A stretch of 64,000 nucleotides of DNA from Leptolyngbyaceae cyanobacterium (lineage in GTDB: Bacteria > Cyanobacteriota > Cyanobacteriia > Cyanobacteriales > Aerosakkonemataceae), in NCBI GenBank assembly GCA_036703985.1, contig DATNQN010000055.1, positions 32,847 to 96,846 on the forward strand, read 5' to 3'. A program made the position numbers and the translations under genes. The notes beneath the pieces are model-generated. The model was not told the origin of the DNA, did no database searches, and saw only the letters and a list, made by a program, of their open reading frames with translations. Position 1 is the first letter of the stretch, and each line of letters begins with the position of its first letter. Of the stretch, positions 8,783 to 17,346 are shown in pieces.

Positions 8783-10627
8783 ATGCAATGGTCTGATTCT
8801 GAAAATGAAATTTCTATTATATCCCTAAGCGATCGCATCTTCGCAGAGGCAATAGCTCCAGCAATGCCGAAATTGGAGAACGATGGTGAATGCGAAACAA
8901 TTGATGATAAATTTTTAAGCGCTCCTAATCATTCATTACCTGATGATGAGGCTAATCTAAACAATCTAAATTCAACCCCAAAAAGATTAGAAAATGGGCA
9001 ATTAGCAAAAGAAAGTAAAATTAATATATTTTCCGCCGTTTCTAATGGTAATTGCCAGTCAGGAATCATCAAAAATCAAGATAATTTTAGTGAGAAAACC
9101 TTTTTATCAATGCCAACTGCTACTAATGAAAAAGTTTCTTACACTCTAGATAAAGAAACTACGAAACCCCCCAGAGAAAACATATCCAGTTTATCGAAAA
9201 ATGAAGAAATAAATCAGTTCTTAGAAGGAAATGGTGTAATTTCTCCAGTCAATCAGGATAAGCATCATCCTCCAGGGGAAACTAATCAAATAATTTCTCA
9301 AGAAACAACAGGAGAACTGGGCTTCGTACCCGTGCTGAAGAACCGTAATTTCTTGGCACTATGGAGCGGTCAAGTTTTTTCCCAACTGGCAGATAAAGTT
9401 TATCTGGTATTGATGATTGCCTTAATTGATTCCCAATTTCAAACCGGAAATCAAGGCATCAGTACTTGGGTTTCGGCAATTATGATGGCTTTTACCATCC
9501 CAGCGGTGTTGTTTGGTTCCCTCGCCGGGGTATTTGTGGATCGTTGGCCCAAAAAGACGGTGCTGGTAATCACTAATTTATTACGTGGTGGTTTAGTAAT
9601 CGCCTTACCAACTTTATTATGGTTGTCCAAAGGTAGTTTTATTTTAGGTGGACTGCCTTTGGGATTTTGTTTGATGTTGGTAGTTACTTTTCTGGTTTCT
9701 ACCCTTACTCAGTTTTTTGCACCTGCGGAACAAGCCGCTATTCCTATAGTGGTGAAAGGTCGCCATTTGCTATCGGCTAACTCTTTGTATACCACCACGA
9801 TGATGGGGTCGGTAATCATTGGTTTTGCGGTGGGAGAACCATTGTTAGCATTAGCAAATCAGCTAATGACTTATTTGGGGGGTGGCATTAGTATCGGTAG
9901 AGAATTGCTGGTGGGAGGGTCTTACGCGATCGCAGGCGTGATTCTGCTACTGTTAAAAACAGGAGAGAAAGTCGGTAGTGAAGAACGCGAACCACCCCAT
10001 GTTCTAGCAGATCTGCGAGATGGTTTTTTGTATCTCAAGCAACAACGCCGAGTTCGCACTGCTTTAATTCAATTAATCATCTTATTTTCCATATTTGCCG
10101 CCCTATCGGTGCTAGCAGTTAGCGTAGCCGAAAGAATTCCCGAAATGAAAGCCTCTCAGTTTGGCTTTTTGATGGCGGCGGGAGGTTTTGGTTTGGGCAT
10201 TGGAGCAGCAATTTTAGGTCATTACGGCCAGCGATTTTGTCATGTGTGGCTGAGTTTGTGGGGGTCGGCAGGAGTAGCAGCTTCTCTGATCGGTTTATCT
10301 TTATTTACCGATAATTTATGGATGGTGCTACTGTTGGTCACTCTGATGGGGGGATGCGGTGCTTTGGTAGCGGTGCCGATGCAAACCGCCATCCAAAAAG
10401 AAACTCCGCCGGAAATGCGGGGTAAAGTGTTTGGCTTACAAAACAACGCCATTAACATTGCACTGAGTTTGCCTTTGGCTTTAGCGGGTGTAGCAGAAAC
10501 GTTTTTCGGTTTAAAGGCGGTTTTTTTGGGATTATCTGGTGCTGCGATCGCAGGAGGTCTCTTAACCTGGTATATTTGCCGTACTAGCTCCCACACTTTG
10601 TCAAACACTGACCAACCCAATTGCTAG
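8783..10627 (+). CDS. MFS-type transporter with long N-terminal extension
   Basis: A 614-aa integral membrane protein. Residues 1-180 are polar, Asn/Ser/Glu-rich and lack recognisable domains. The transporter begins at about 185 with FVPVLKNRNFLALWSGQVFSQLADK. This start is typical of the MFS_3 group, which includes the enterobactin exporter EntS and the lysophospholipid carrier LplT. About 11-12 hydrophobic segments follow, with the loop DRWPKKTVLV between TM2 and TM3 and GKVFGLQNNAIN late in the chain. The substrate is unknown. It starts 6 nt after recO, so the two are probably co-transcribed. Confidence 0.82.
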   Translation: MQWSDSENEISIISLSDRIFAEAIAPAMPKLENDGECETIDDKFLSAPNHSLPDDEANLNNLNSTPKRLENGQLAKESKINIFSAVSNGNCQSGIIKNQDNFSEKTFLSMPTATNEKVSYTLDKETTKPPRENISSLSKNEEINQFLEGNGVISPVNQDKHHPPGETNQIISQETTGELGFVPVLKNRNFLALWSGQVFSQLADKVYLVLMIALIDSQFQTGNQGISTWVSAIMMAFTIPAVLFGSLAGVFVDRWPKKTVLVITNLLRGGLVIALPTLLWLSKGSFILGGLPLGFCLMLVVTFLVSTLTQFFAPAEQAAIPIVVKGRHLLSANSLYTTTMMGSVIIGFAVGEPLLALANQLMTYLGGGISIGRELLVGGSYAIAGVILLLLKTGEKVGSEEREPPHVLADLRDGFLYLKQQRRVRTALIQLIILFSIFAALSVLAVSVAERIPEMKASQFGFLMAAGGFGLGIGAAILGHYGQRFCHVWLSLWGSAGVAASLIGLSLFTDNLWMVLLLVTLMGGCGALVAVPMQTAIQKETPPEMRGKVFGLQNNAINIALSLPLALAGVAETFFGLKAVFLGLSGAAIAGGLLTWYICRTSSHTLSNTDQPNC

Positions 10628-10739
10628 TAAAGTCATCGGTATCTATCATCGGTCGTCTGCAATTAACAAATGACCAATGACTAATAACTAATGACAATAC
10701 GAGCAATTAGCCTTTAGCCCTTCGCTCTGAGCAACGTCA

Positions 10740-11885
10740 ATGCACATCGCTTGGCTTGGAAAAAAATCGCCCTTTTGTGGCAATGTCACCTACAGTCGGG
10801 AAGTCACCAACGCTTTACTAACTAACCATCGGGTTAGCTTCCTGCACTTTGCACAAGAAGAATCAGTTGGGGATATCTGGCCCGGGTGTCCAGAAGTACC
10901 CCTGCCATTTTTATACAAATCCCAGGTTTATACGATTCCCACATTTAAATCAAGTAAAGTCCTAATGGAGTCCCTTCGCGGACTCAAACCAGACTTAATA
11001 CACGCTTCCCTCACCCTATCACCCCTTGATTTCTTACTGCCGGAAATTTGCGAGGAACTAAGTCTACCTCTAGTGGCAACTTTCCACACTCCCTATGCTC
11101 GCAAAGGGGCCAAATTCAAATCTGGCACCCAATTTCTGGCTTACCAACTCTACGCTCCTTTTTTAGCCAACTACGACCAAGTAATTGTCTTTTCAGAAAT
11201 TCAGCGAGAGTTATTAGTCAAAATGGGCGTATCCGCTCCCCAAGTAGCGGTGATCCCTAATGGGGTAGATGTGGAAAAATATTCCCCCGGGCCTTCTAAC
11301 TTAAAATCAGAATTCAATGCAGAGCGCATCTTTGTTTACCAGGGTCGCATCGCTCCGGAAAAAAATGTGGAAGCTTTACTCAGAGCGTGGCGACAGGCCA
11401 AAATGGGGCCGCAATGCAAGTTACTGATCGTGGGAGATGGCCCATTACGTCTAGCTTTAGAGCCATTTTACGATGAGGAACAAGGTATTATTTGGCTGGG
11501 ATATGTGGCAGACGAACAGCGACGCATTGACATCTTGCGGGGCGCGGATGTATTTATCTTGCCTTCTTTGGCAGAAGGTTTATCTCTTTCCCTGTTGGAG
11601 GCAATGGCTTGTGGTGTAGCTTGCGTGGCTACAGATGTAGGCGCAGATGGAGAAGTTTTAGAAGATGGAGCAGGTATCATTGTTAATCCCCAAAGGGTAA
11701 AAACAGAGTTACAAACTTTTTTACCTTTACTGCGAGATCATCCAGAATTTACTGCTCGATTGGGGCAGAAAGCAAGAGCAAGAGTAGTAGAGCGCTATAC
11801 TCTCAGACGCAATATTGCCCAGTTAGAAAAACTCTACGACCAAGTTTTAGAACAGCGGAAATTTTTATTTAGCCGTCACGCTTGA
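10740..11885 (+). CDS. Glycosyltransferase family 4
   Basis: A GT-B fold retaining glycosyltransferase of 381 aa that transfers a sugar from a nucleotide donor to an unidentified acceptor (glycolipid or polysaccharide). The N-terminal acceptor domain contains HASLTLSPLDFLLP and FHTPYARKGAKF. The C-terminal donor domain has VIPNGVDVEKY, YQGRIAPEKNVEALL, VGDGPLR and the EX7E motif in AEGLSLSLLEAMACG. It is the last gene of the plus-strand group and converges with the APC permease. The acceptor cannot be told from sequence. Confidence 0.85.
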   Translation: MHIAWLGKKSPFCGNVTYSREVTNALLTNHRVSFLHFAQEESVGDIWPGCPEVPLPFLYKSQVYTIPTFKSSKVLMESLRGLKPDLIHASLTLSPLDFLLPEICEELSLPLVATFHTPYARKGAKFKSGTQFLAYQLYAPFLANYDQVIVFSEIQRELLVKMGVSAPQVAVIPNGVDVEKYSPGPSNLKSEFNAERIFVYQGRIAPEKNVEALLRAWRQAKMGPQCKLLIVGDGPLRLALEPFYDEEQGIIWLGYVADEQRRIDILRGADVFILPSLAEGLSLSLLEAMACGVACVATDVGADGEVLEDGAGIIVNPQRVKTELQTFLPLLRDHPEFTARLGQKARARVVERYTLRRNIAQLEKLYDQVLEQRKFLFSRHA

Positions 11886-11886
11886 T

Positions 11887-11975
11887 AGAGAAGAAGGGAA
11901 AGGGAAAGGAAAAAAGCTAATTAGATAAGGGGTTTGATTGAATATTTTTTCCTTCCGTTTTCCTTCTCTCTTCTA
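11887..11975. other. Purine/pyrimidine inverted arms between convergent genes
   Basis: A GGGAAAGG-rich arm ending in AAAAAA (about 11887-11915) faces a TTTTTTCC-rich pyrimidine arm (about 11945-11973). They are approximate reverse complements. They could act as a terminator for both the glycosyltransferase and the permease gene, but the pairing is imperfect. Confidence 0.4.
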
Positions 11976-12008
11976 TCTCCTGAATTAGGAATTCTGACTC
12001 CTGTTACC

Positions 12009-13454
12009 TTAAATCTTTTTCAGTTCGCTAAATTTGAGGTGAATTTTTTCTAATTCATCTTCCATGTTGTCAATAATTTCTGGGGAAGTAAGACGAAGAA
12101 TCACGAACCATGCGACACCCACCAGGAGATACATCAGGAATAAGTAAGGGAAAACATTAAATGGATATGGGGGGACGGGATATAAGCTGCCTACGATCGG
12201 TATGAGCATAAAAGAAACGGCGAAAACTCCGACTAAGATATCGAATATTTTCAAGTTTCCCTGTTTATAAAGATATACGGGAGCAGCTACCGCTACCAAA
12301 ACATAAGTCAGCAGAAATCCATAGGTAGCCATCGTTGCCATATATGTCATGATATCTAATATTTTTAGACCAAATAATGACATTGATGCGGGAACGATAA
12401 ACATGAAAATAGATAACATCGTGATGGCTACGTGAGGCGTTTTGTTGTTACTATGTGCTTGACCGATCGCATCGTGAAATATACCGTGTCTAGCCATTGT
12501 AAACAAAATCCTGCCTCCTGCATTGATCGAGGCAATAATGCAACTAAATACGTTAACTAAGATGGCTAGGGTAATTATCATTCCTAAAAATCCTACTCCG
12601 CTCATAGTAGCAATGTCGTTGAGGGGAGCATGACTCTGCTCTAGAGGAGTGGAAGAATTTCTAAAGGCAAGCACTTCAATGTAGCTAGCAGAAACAAACA
12701 AGAAGCCGCAAATTATGGGGGTTAAAAATACTGCATAAGGTATATTTTTTAAAGGTTTTTTAGCTTCCTCCCCCAAAGAAGTTGCACTTTCAAAGCCCAC
12801 GTAACTGAAGAAAGCCAGCACGAGCCCAACTATCATCATGTTTGGCTTGGTATCTTTGAGCGTCAGTTGTTCCATGTCAATAGTAAAGCCATTTTTCAAA
12901 AAGAAAATGGCAAACACTAGAAATATTAACCCAAGGGAAATAACTTCCAATATCAGCATTAACTTGGTTGATAATTCGATATTCTTATAAGCAAAATACC
13001 AACCAGTACCTGCACATATAGCAAATAAAAATAAGGGAGAAAATTCTATTCCGATATTACTAAGTACAACATTGGTAAAATTACTAAATGCTGTTTGAAC
13101 TACCATTCCCGTAAATAGATAAGCCAGCAAAAGGCTCCATCCGGAAAGAACGCCTAAGGTAGAACCAAGTCCCATTGCAACGTAAGAATAAAGAGAACCG
13201 GGAGAGGCGGAACGACTGGCAAACTGGTTAATGCAAAGACCAATAAATACCGTACCGATGGAAGCGATGATAAAACCTAACCATGTAGAGTTGCCAGCGC
13301 TGGCAAATACAAGAGCTATGTTAATCGCAGGGGTGGCAGTGGGTGCAACGTTGGCAACTGACTGAGCAATAATTTCTGGGAAAGAAAGACATTCTGATTT
13401 TAAACCAGAAACACTTTGATTACTTGAATTAGGTATTGGTAAATTATCTGTCAT
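12009..13454 (-). CDS. APC-superfamily amino acid permease
   Basis: A 481-aa membrane protein with about 12 hydrophobic segments, expected to carry amino acids or amines by proton or sodium symport across the inner membrane. The first helix region (EIIAQSVANVAPTATPAINIA) has the unwound segment typical of the APC fold. GFESATSLGEEAKKPLKNIPYAV is the conserved APC segment around TM6-TM7, and NAGGRILFTMARHG lies around TM8. The C-terminus is cytoplasmic and acidic. Substrate is unknown. It converges with the GT4 gene and lies downstream of the metalloprotease gene on the same strand. Confidence 0.88.
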   Translation of the reverse strand: MTDNLPIPNSSNQSVSGLKSECLSFPEIIAQSVANVAPTATPAINIALVFASAGNSTWLGFIIASIGTVFIGLCINQFASRSASPGSLYSYVAMGLGSTLGVLSGWSLLLAYLFTGMVVQTAFSNFTNVVLSNIGIEFSPLFLFAICAGTGWYFAYKNIELSTKLMLILEVISLGLIFLVFAIFFLKNGFTIDMEQLTLKDTKPNMMIVGLVLAFFSYVGFESATSLGEEAKKPLKNIPYAVFLTPIICGFLFVSASYIEVLAFRNSSTPLEQSHAPLNDIATMSGVGFLGMIITLAILVNVFSCIIASINAGGRILFTMARHGIFHDAIGQAHSNNKTPHVAITMLSIFMFIVPASMSLFGLKILDIMTYMATMATYGFLLTYVLVAVAAPVYLYKQGNLKIFDILVGVFAVSFMLIPIVGSLYPVPPYPFNVFPYLFLMYLLVGVAWFVILRLTSPEIIDNMEDELEKIHLKFSELKKI

Positions 13455-13524
13455 TGGGTAGATTTACAAAATAAAATAAGCAACAGTATATTACCGATTT
13501 TTTAAAATTGTCTATGCTGCTTAA

Positions 13525-14301
13525 TTAATCGTTTTGTATTGTCCATCCCAAGCGGGTTTGCTGTTGATAAATGAGTTTTAAAGTATTAATATCTCTGGCT
13601 GAGATTGGTGGCGGATGACTAACTTGAGAAAAGTATAAGGCATCGGTTTGAAGAGGACTGTGACCCCAAATACCAAGGGCGTGACCGAGTTCGTGGCGAA
13701 TGCTGGGGAGGATGTAATCTGGTGCTTGGTTATCGCCCAGGTAAATGTTAAATCTTTGTGATAAAACTGTAGCTGAGTTTGATGATTTGCGAAGATAAAA
13801 TTCGTAGCGAGTTTCGGCTGCTCTGACGCGAGGCAACTCTATGCGACCTGTATCAGGGTTGAAATTCGGTCGGAGGGGAGGACGCGATCGCAAAATTTTG
13901 ATATCAGCAGTATCGGAATTCTGTACTACTTCTAAAGGCAAATAAACGTTCCATTCTCGGACTGCTTGTAGAACTGCTGCTACCCATTTTCGCGATCGAT
14001 CGTAGTTACTATTTTCTTCCCCTTCTTCTGGTTGAACATATACCTTAACTGGAAATTCAGACCAAACTAAATAGCCGACTTGTGTCGGCTTCACTTGGTC
14101 GAAATAATCACCACTACTAGTTGAATCTTGCCATTGAGCTAACGTTAGTGGTAGAGGATGTGGCTGTAGTGGAGGCAGTGCATTTGGCATTGTCCTTGAT
14201 GTGCCTACAGCCAAAACCAACAGGCAGGTACAAATAGCTAAGGCTATTATCTGGCGAAAACCAGATTTGCCGATCGGCTTTTTTTCCCAAACTTGGCGCA
14301 T
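13525..14301 (-). CDS. Exported matrixin-like (M10-type) zinc metalloprotease
   Basis: A 258-aa protein with an N-terminal membrane or signal segment (about 17-34) followed by a putative metzincin catalytic domain. The zinc motif HELGHALGIWGH (203-214) has one extra residue before the third His compared with the matrixin HExxHxxGxxH. The usual Met-turn is replaced by ALYFSQ, so the turn Met is absent. The protein would act in the periplasm or outside the cell. Substrate is unknown. It starts 5 nt after secG and is probably translated from the same transcript. Confidence 0.75.
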   Translation of the reverse strand: MRQVWEKKPIGKSGFRQIIALAICTCLLVLAVGTSRTMPNALPPLQPHPLPLTLAQWQDSTSSGDYFDQVKPTQVGYLVWSEFPVKVYVQPEEGEENSNYDRSRKWVAAVLQAVREWNVYLPLEVVQNSDTADIKILRSRPPLRPNFNPDTGRIELPRVRAAETRYEFYLRKSSNSATVLSQRFNIYLGDNQAPDYILPSIRHELGHALGIWGHSPLQTDALYFSQVSHPPPISARDINTLKLIYQQQTRLGWTIQND

Positions 14302-14306
14302 CCCGA

Positions 14307-14540
14307 TTAACTAGGTAACCAACCAGCGCTTAAAACAACCGTCAAGCCCATAAAAACCACCGTCAGCGCCCAGGTAATGCGATTGAGGGTAGTTTCTGCA
14401 CTTTTAGCGCTGCTGAATAACTGAGCTTGACCCCCAATAGCGCCAATGCCATCTCCTTTGGGACTGTGCAGCAACACTAACACGATCAAAGCAAAAGCAG
14501 ATAATGCCCAAATAATTTCTACGATTTTGACGACAGTCAT
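14307..14540 (-). CDS. secG: Preprotein translocase subunit SecG
   Basis: A small non-essential subunit of the SecYEG channel. The 77 residues form two membrane helices (about 5-22 and 52-74) joined by a Gly-rich loop (GDGIGAIGGQAQLFSSA), which is the family signature. It lies between gpmI and the metalloprotease on the same strand. secY is far away in the ribosomal cluster. Confidence 0.92.
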   Translation of the reverse strand: MTVVKIVEIIWALSAFALIVLVLLHSPKGDGIGAIGGQAQLFSSAKSAETTLNRITWALTVVFMGLTVVLSAGWLPS

Positions 14541-14658
14541 GGTTAGTTAATGAATTGGTAATTGTTAGTAGGCCGATGATCGATTTTAGATTTGTTTTGA
14601 GATGGAAAAAAGTTTCGTTTATCTCTTATTCTAAAATCTGGCAGAGCGAAACCAAAAA

Positions 14659-16254
14659 TTAGGAAACTCGCACTGGTGTACGATTGGGCTTGACTTGCAA
14701 TTGAGCAGGCACGATCATGGATTGGCCTGTCATTTCGGCTGGCTGAGGTAGTTTCAAAATCTCCAGGATGGTCGGAGCTACATCTGCAAGACGACCATCG
14801 TTTCGCAGATTTACTTCAGCACCGTGTCCGGCAATTTTCAATCCTTCTCCTTCCACCAGGATAAAGGGAACCGGGTTAGTTGTGTGAGCCGTCCAAGGAT
14901 TTCCTTGTTCATCCCACATATATTCGGCGTTACCGTGATCGGCAATAATAATCGCTGTGCCGCCAGCTTTGTTAATGCTTTCGATCAGTCCTCCCAGACA
15001 GGTATCAACGGTTTCCAGTGCTTGCACAGTGGCTTCCATTTTCCCTGTATGCCCTACCATGTCTGGATTAGCGTAGTTAATTACTACCAGAGAGTAAATT
15101 TGTTTTTCAATTGCTCTAATCGCTACGTCGGTGACTGCTTGGGCAGACATGGCTGGTGCTTTATCATAAGTTGCCACCATTGGGCTTTGCACCAATTCTC
15201 GATCTTCTCCAGGGAATGGTTCTTCTAGACCACCGTTAAAGAAGTAGGTGACGTGGGCATATTTTTCGGTTTCTGCGGTTCGGAATTGCTTTAAACCGCG
15301 ATCGGCAATTACTTGTCCGAGTAAGTTGCTCAAATTTTGCGGTTCAAAAGCCACCAATACTGGTAATTCTGGGTCGTATTGGGTAAATGTAGCAAAGGAA
15401 AGGTGGCTAATTTGTAGCCTTTCAAACCCATCAAAATTGGGATTCACGAAGGCACTACAAATTTCTCTAGCTCGATCGGGACGGAAGTTGAAGAAGATTA
15501 CTCCATCTCCAGATTCAACTGCGCCTGGGGCAATGCGAATGGGAATAATAAATTCATCGGTGACGCCTTCTTCGTAGGAGGCTAACATCACTTCTGCTGC
15601 CGATCGCCCATCTCCCGATCCATCTTGGGTCATGATGTCGTAGGCTTGTTTCACTCGATCCCAACGACGATCGCGATCCATTGCGTAGTAGCGACCACTG
15701 ATCGTAACGATGCTTCCTAAACCAATTTGATCAATGTGGTTTTGGATTTGTTTAATTGCTTCTACACCATCTTTGGGGTTGGTATCGCGACCATCGGTAA
15801 TGGCATGAACGCAAACTTGGGAAACTTGTTGTGCTTTCGCTAAATCTAGCAAACCTAACAAATGATTTAAATGGGAATGCACTCCTCCTTCGGAACACAA
15901 TCCCATCAGATGAAGTTTGCTACCTCGACTTTGCACTTCTTGACAAACTTTTACTAATGCTGGGTTGCTCAACAAAGTGCCATCTTCTACAGCATCAGAA
16001 ATCCGAACTAACTCTTGGGGTACAACCCGTCCGGCTCCAATATTCAGGTGGCCCACTTCCGAGTTGCCCATTTGTCCTTCTGGCAATCCCACTGCTTTTC
16101 CAGATGTGCGAAGCAGGGTGTGGGGATAGGCTTTCCACAAACTATTCATCACCGGTGTTTTGGCAACGGCAATGGCATTACCATCGGTTTCTTCGCGATA
16201 TCCCCAGCCATCTAGGATGATTAGCACCACTGGAGAGACGGGCGCTTGAGCCAT
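14659..16254 (-). CDS. gpmI: Cofactor-independent phosphoglycerate mutase
   Basis: Interconverts 3- and 2-phosphoglycerate in glycolysis and carbon export from the Calvin cycle, using two Mn ions and a phosphoserine intermediate. VLIILDGWG at the N-terminus, the catalytic Ser in QMGNSEVGHLNIGAGR, and the metal ligands in IIADHGNAE are visible. Start: the frame extends to 16299, but MAQAPVSPVVLIILDGWG from ATG 16254 matches the usual N-terminus and gives 531 aa. It leads a probable operon with secG and the metalloprotease. Confidence 0.95.
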   Translation of the reverse strand: MAQAPVSPVVLIILDGWGYREETDGNAIAVAKTPVMNSLWKAYPHTLLRTSGKAVGLPEGQMGNSEVGHLNIGAGRVVPQELVRISDAVEDGTLLSNPALVKVCQEVQSRGSKLHLMGLCSEGGVHSHLNHLLGLLDLAKAQQVSQVCVHAITDGRDTNPKDGVEAIKQIQNHIDQIGLGSIVTISGRYYAMDRDRRWDRVKQAYDIMTQDGSGDGRSAAEVMLASYEEGVTDEFIIPIRIAPGAVESGDGVIFFNFRPDRAREICSAFVNPNFDGFERLQISHLSFATFTQYDPELPVLVAFEPQNLSNLLGQVIADRGLKQFRTAETEKYAHVTYFFNGGLEEPFPGEDRELVQSPMVATYDKAPAMSAQAVTDVAIRAIEKQIYSLVVINYANPDMVGHTGKMEATVQALETVDTCLGGLIESINKAGGTAIIIADHGNAEYMWDEQGNPWTAHTTNPVPFILVEGEGLKIAGHGAEVNLRNDGRLADVAPTILEILKLPQPAEMTGQSMIVPAQLQVKPNRTPVRVS

Positions 16255-16509
16255 ACTCAAATCACTCTTTGTTAAGATATTCATCCGAAATAATATCACT
16301 GACTAATGGGCAGAATACTTAGTATTATTTAGGTTTTGCAAGTTTTTCATATCAAAAGCTCTGCTTTGTTTTGGGCTGAAAACGTTAGCTTTTTGAGAAA
16401 TATCTGGCCTGTTGTCTTTGATCCCTGCTTTTTGAATAGCCTAAATGGTTGTGAAAGGAGATTTTTTTAACTTTTCTTTACATTTCGTATCTTCTCTTTA
16501 CTAAAAATT

Positions 16510-17163
16510 TTAAGTATTTTTACCTGCATTAGGGCAGAGATCTGCGATCGTACATCTGCTACAAGCAGGTTTTTTGGCAGAGCAAACCGATCGTCCGTGA
16601 AATGTTAAGCAAACAAAGCAATTTCCCCATTCAGAATTTGGCAGAAGCCGGATTAAGTCTTTCTCGATTTTGTCAATATCGGTTTGCTTGCTCAGTCCCA
16701 ATCGTTCGCTGAGTCGTTTGACATGGGTATCAACTGTTACGCCTGCATTAATTCCATAGGCGTAATACAGTACCATTGTAGCAGTTTTACGGGCAACCCC
16801 TGGTAGCATAACTAACTCATCAATACTTTGGGGTACTTCACCGTTGAATTTTTCTAGTAAGATGCGAGAAGCCGCTTGGATGTTCTTGGCTTTGTTACGA
16901 TAAAGGCTGAGCGATCGCAACATACTCTCTATTTCTTCGGGATCTGCTTGTGCGATCGCAGAGGCATCGGGAAAACGCTTAAATAATTCTTTGGTGACTT
17001 GGTTAACGCGATCGTCCGTGCATTGCGCCGCCATCATCACGGCTAATAACAATTGTAGCGGTGTTTCGTAGTTGAGCGGACAAGTCGCATTTGAATATAA
17101 AGGTTTTAGACGATTGAGAATTTCTAAGGCTTTTTGCTCATCAGCAACAGTAGGATCGGTCAT
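16510..17163 (-). CDS. nth: Endonuclease III
   Basis: A base-excision repair glycosylase/AP lyase that removes oxidised pyrimidines. The helix-hairpin-helix motif LPGVARKTATMV contains the catalytic Lys. The catalytic Asp is in VDTHVKRL. The C-terminal [4Fe-4S] loop has the exact C-x6-C-x2-C-x5-C spacing (CSAKKPACSRCTIADLC). At 217 aa it has normal length. It is transcribed away from a spacer holding ACACAGATGA repeats. Confidence 0.96.
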   Translation of the reverse strand: MTDPTVADEQKALEILNRLKPLYSNATCPLNYETPLQLLLAVMMAAQCTDDRVNQVTKELFKRFPDASAIAQADPEEIESMLRSLSLYRNKAKNIQAASRILLEKFNGEVPQSIDELVMLPGVARKTATMVLYYAYGINAGVTVDTHVKRLSERLGLSKQTDIDKIEKDLIRLLPNSEWGNCFVCLTFHGRSVCSAKKPACSRCTIADLCPNAGKNT

Positions 17164-17205
17164 TCGATTTTAGATTAGGCTTTTTAGTAAAGTGCTTGGG
17201 TTAAA

Positions 17206-17252
17206 TTTAACCACAGATGAAACACAGATAAACACAGATGAACACAGATGAA
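17206..17252. repeat. ACACAGATGA-type tandem repeat
   Basis: Four imperfect units of AACACAGATGA follow a TTAACC lead-in. A related tract in opposite orientation occurs at 24424-24468, so this is a dispersed repeat family with two copies in the window. Confidence 0.75.
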
Positions 17253-17346
17253 GAGAGGATGGGATAGAATAGTTTATTTTTAAATATTTTATACAATATT
17301 TAATCATTCTTCCCATCTTCTGGTTATTTTAAAATGCTACCACCAG

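Noticed and set aside
14824..15228. 134-codon plus-strand frame opposite gpmI
   Set aside because: Antisense to a well-conserved enzyme; composition reflects the complementary strand.
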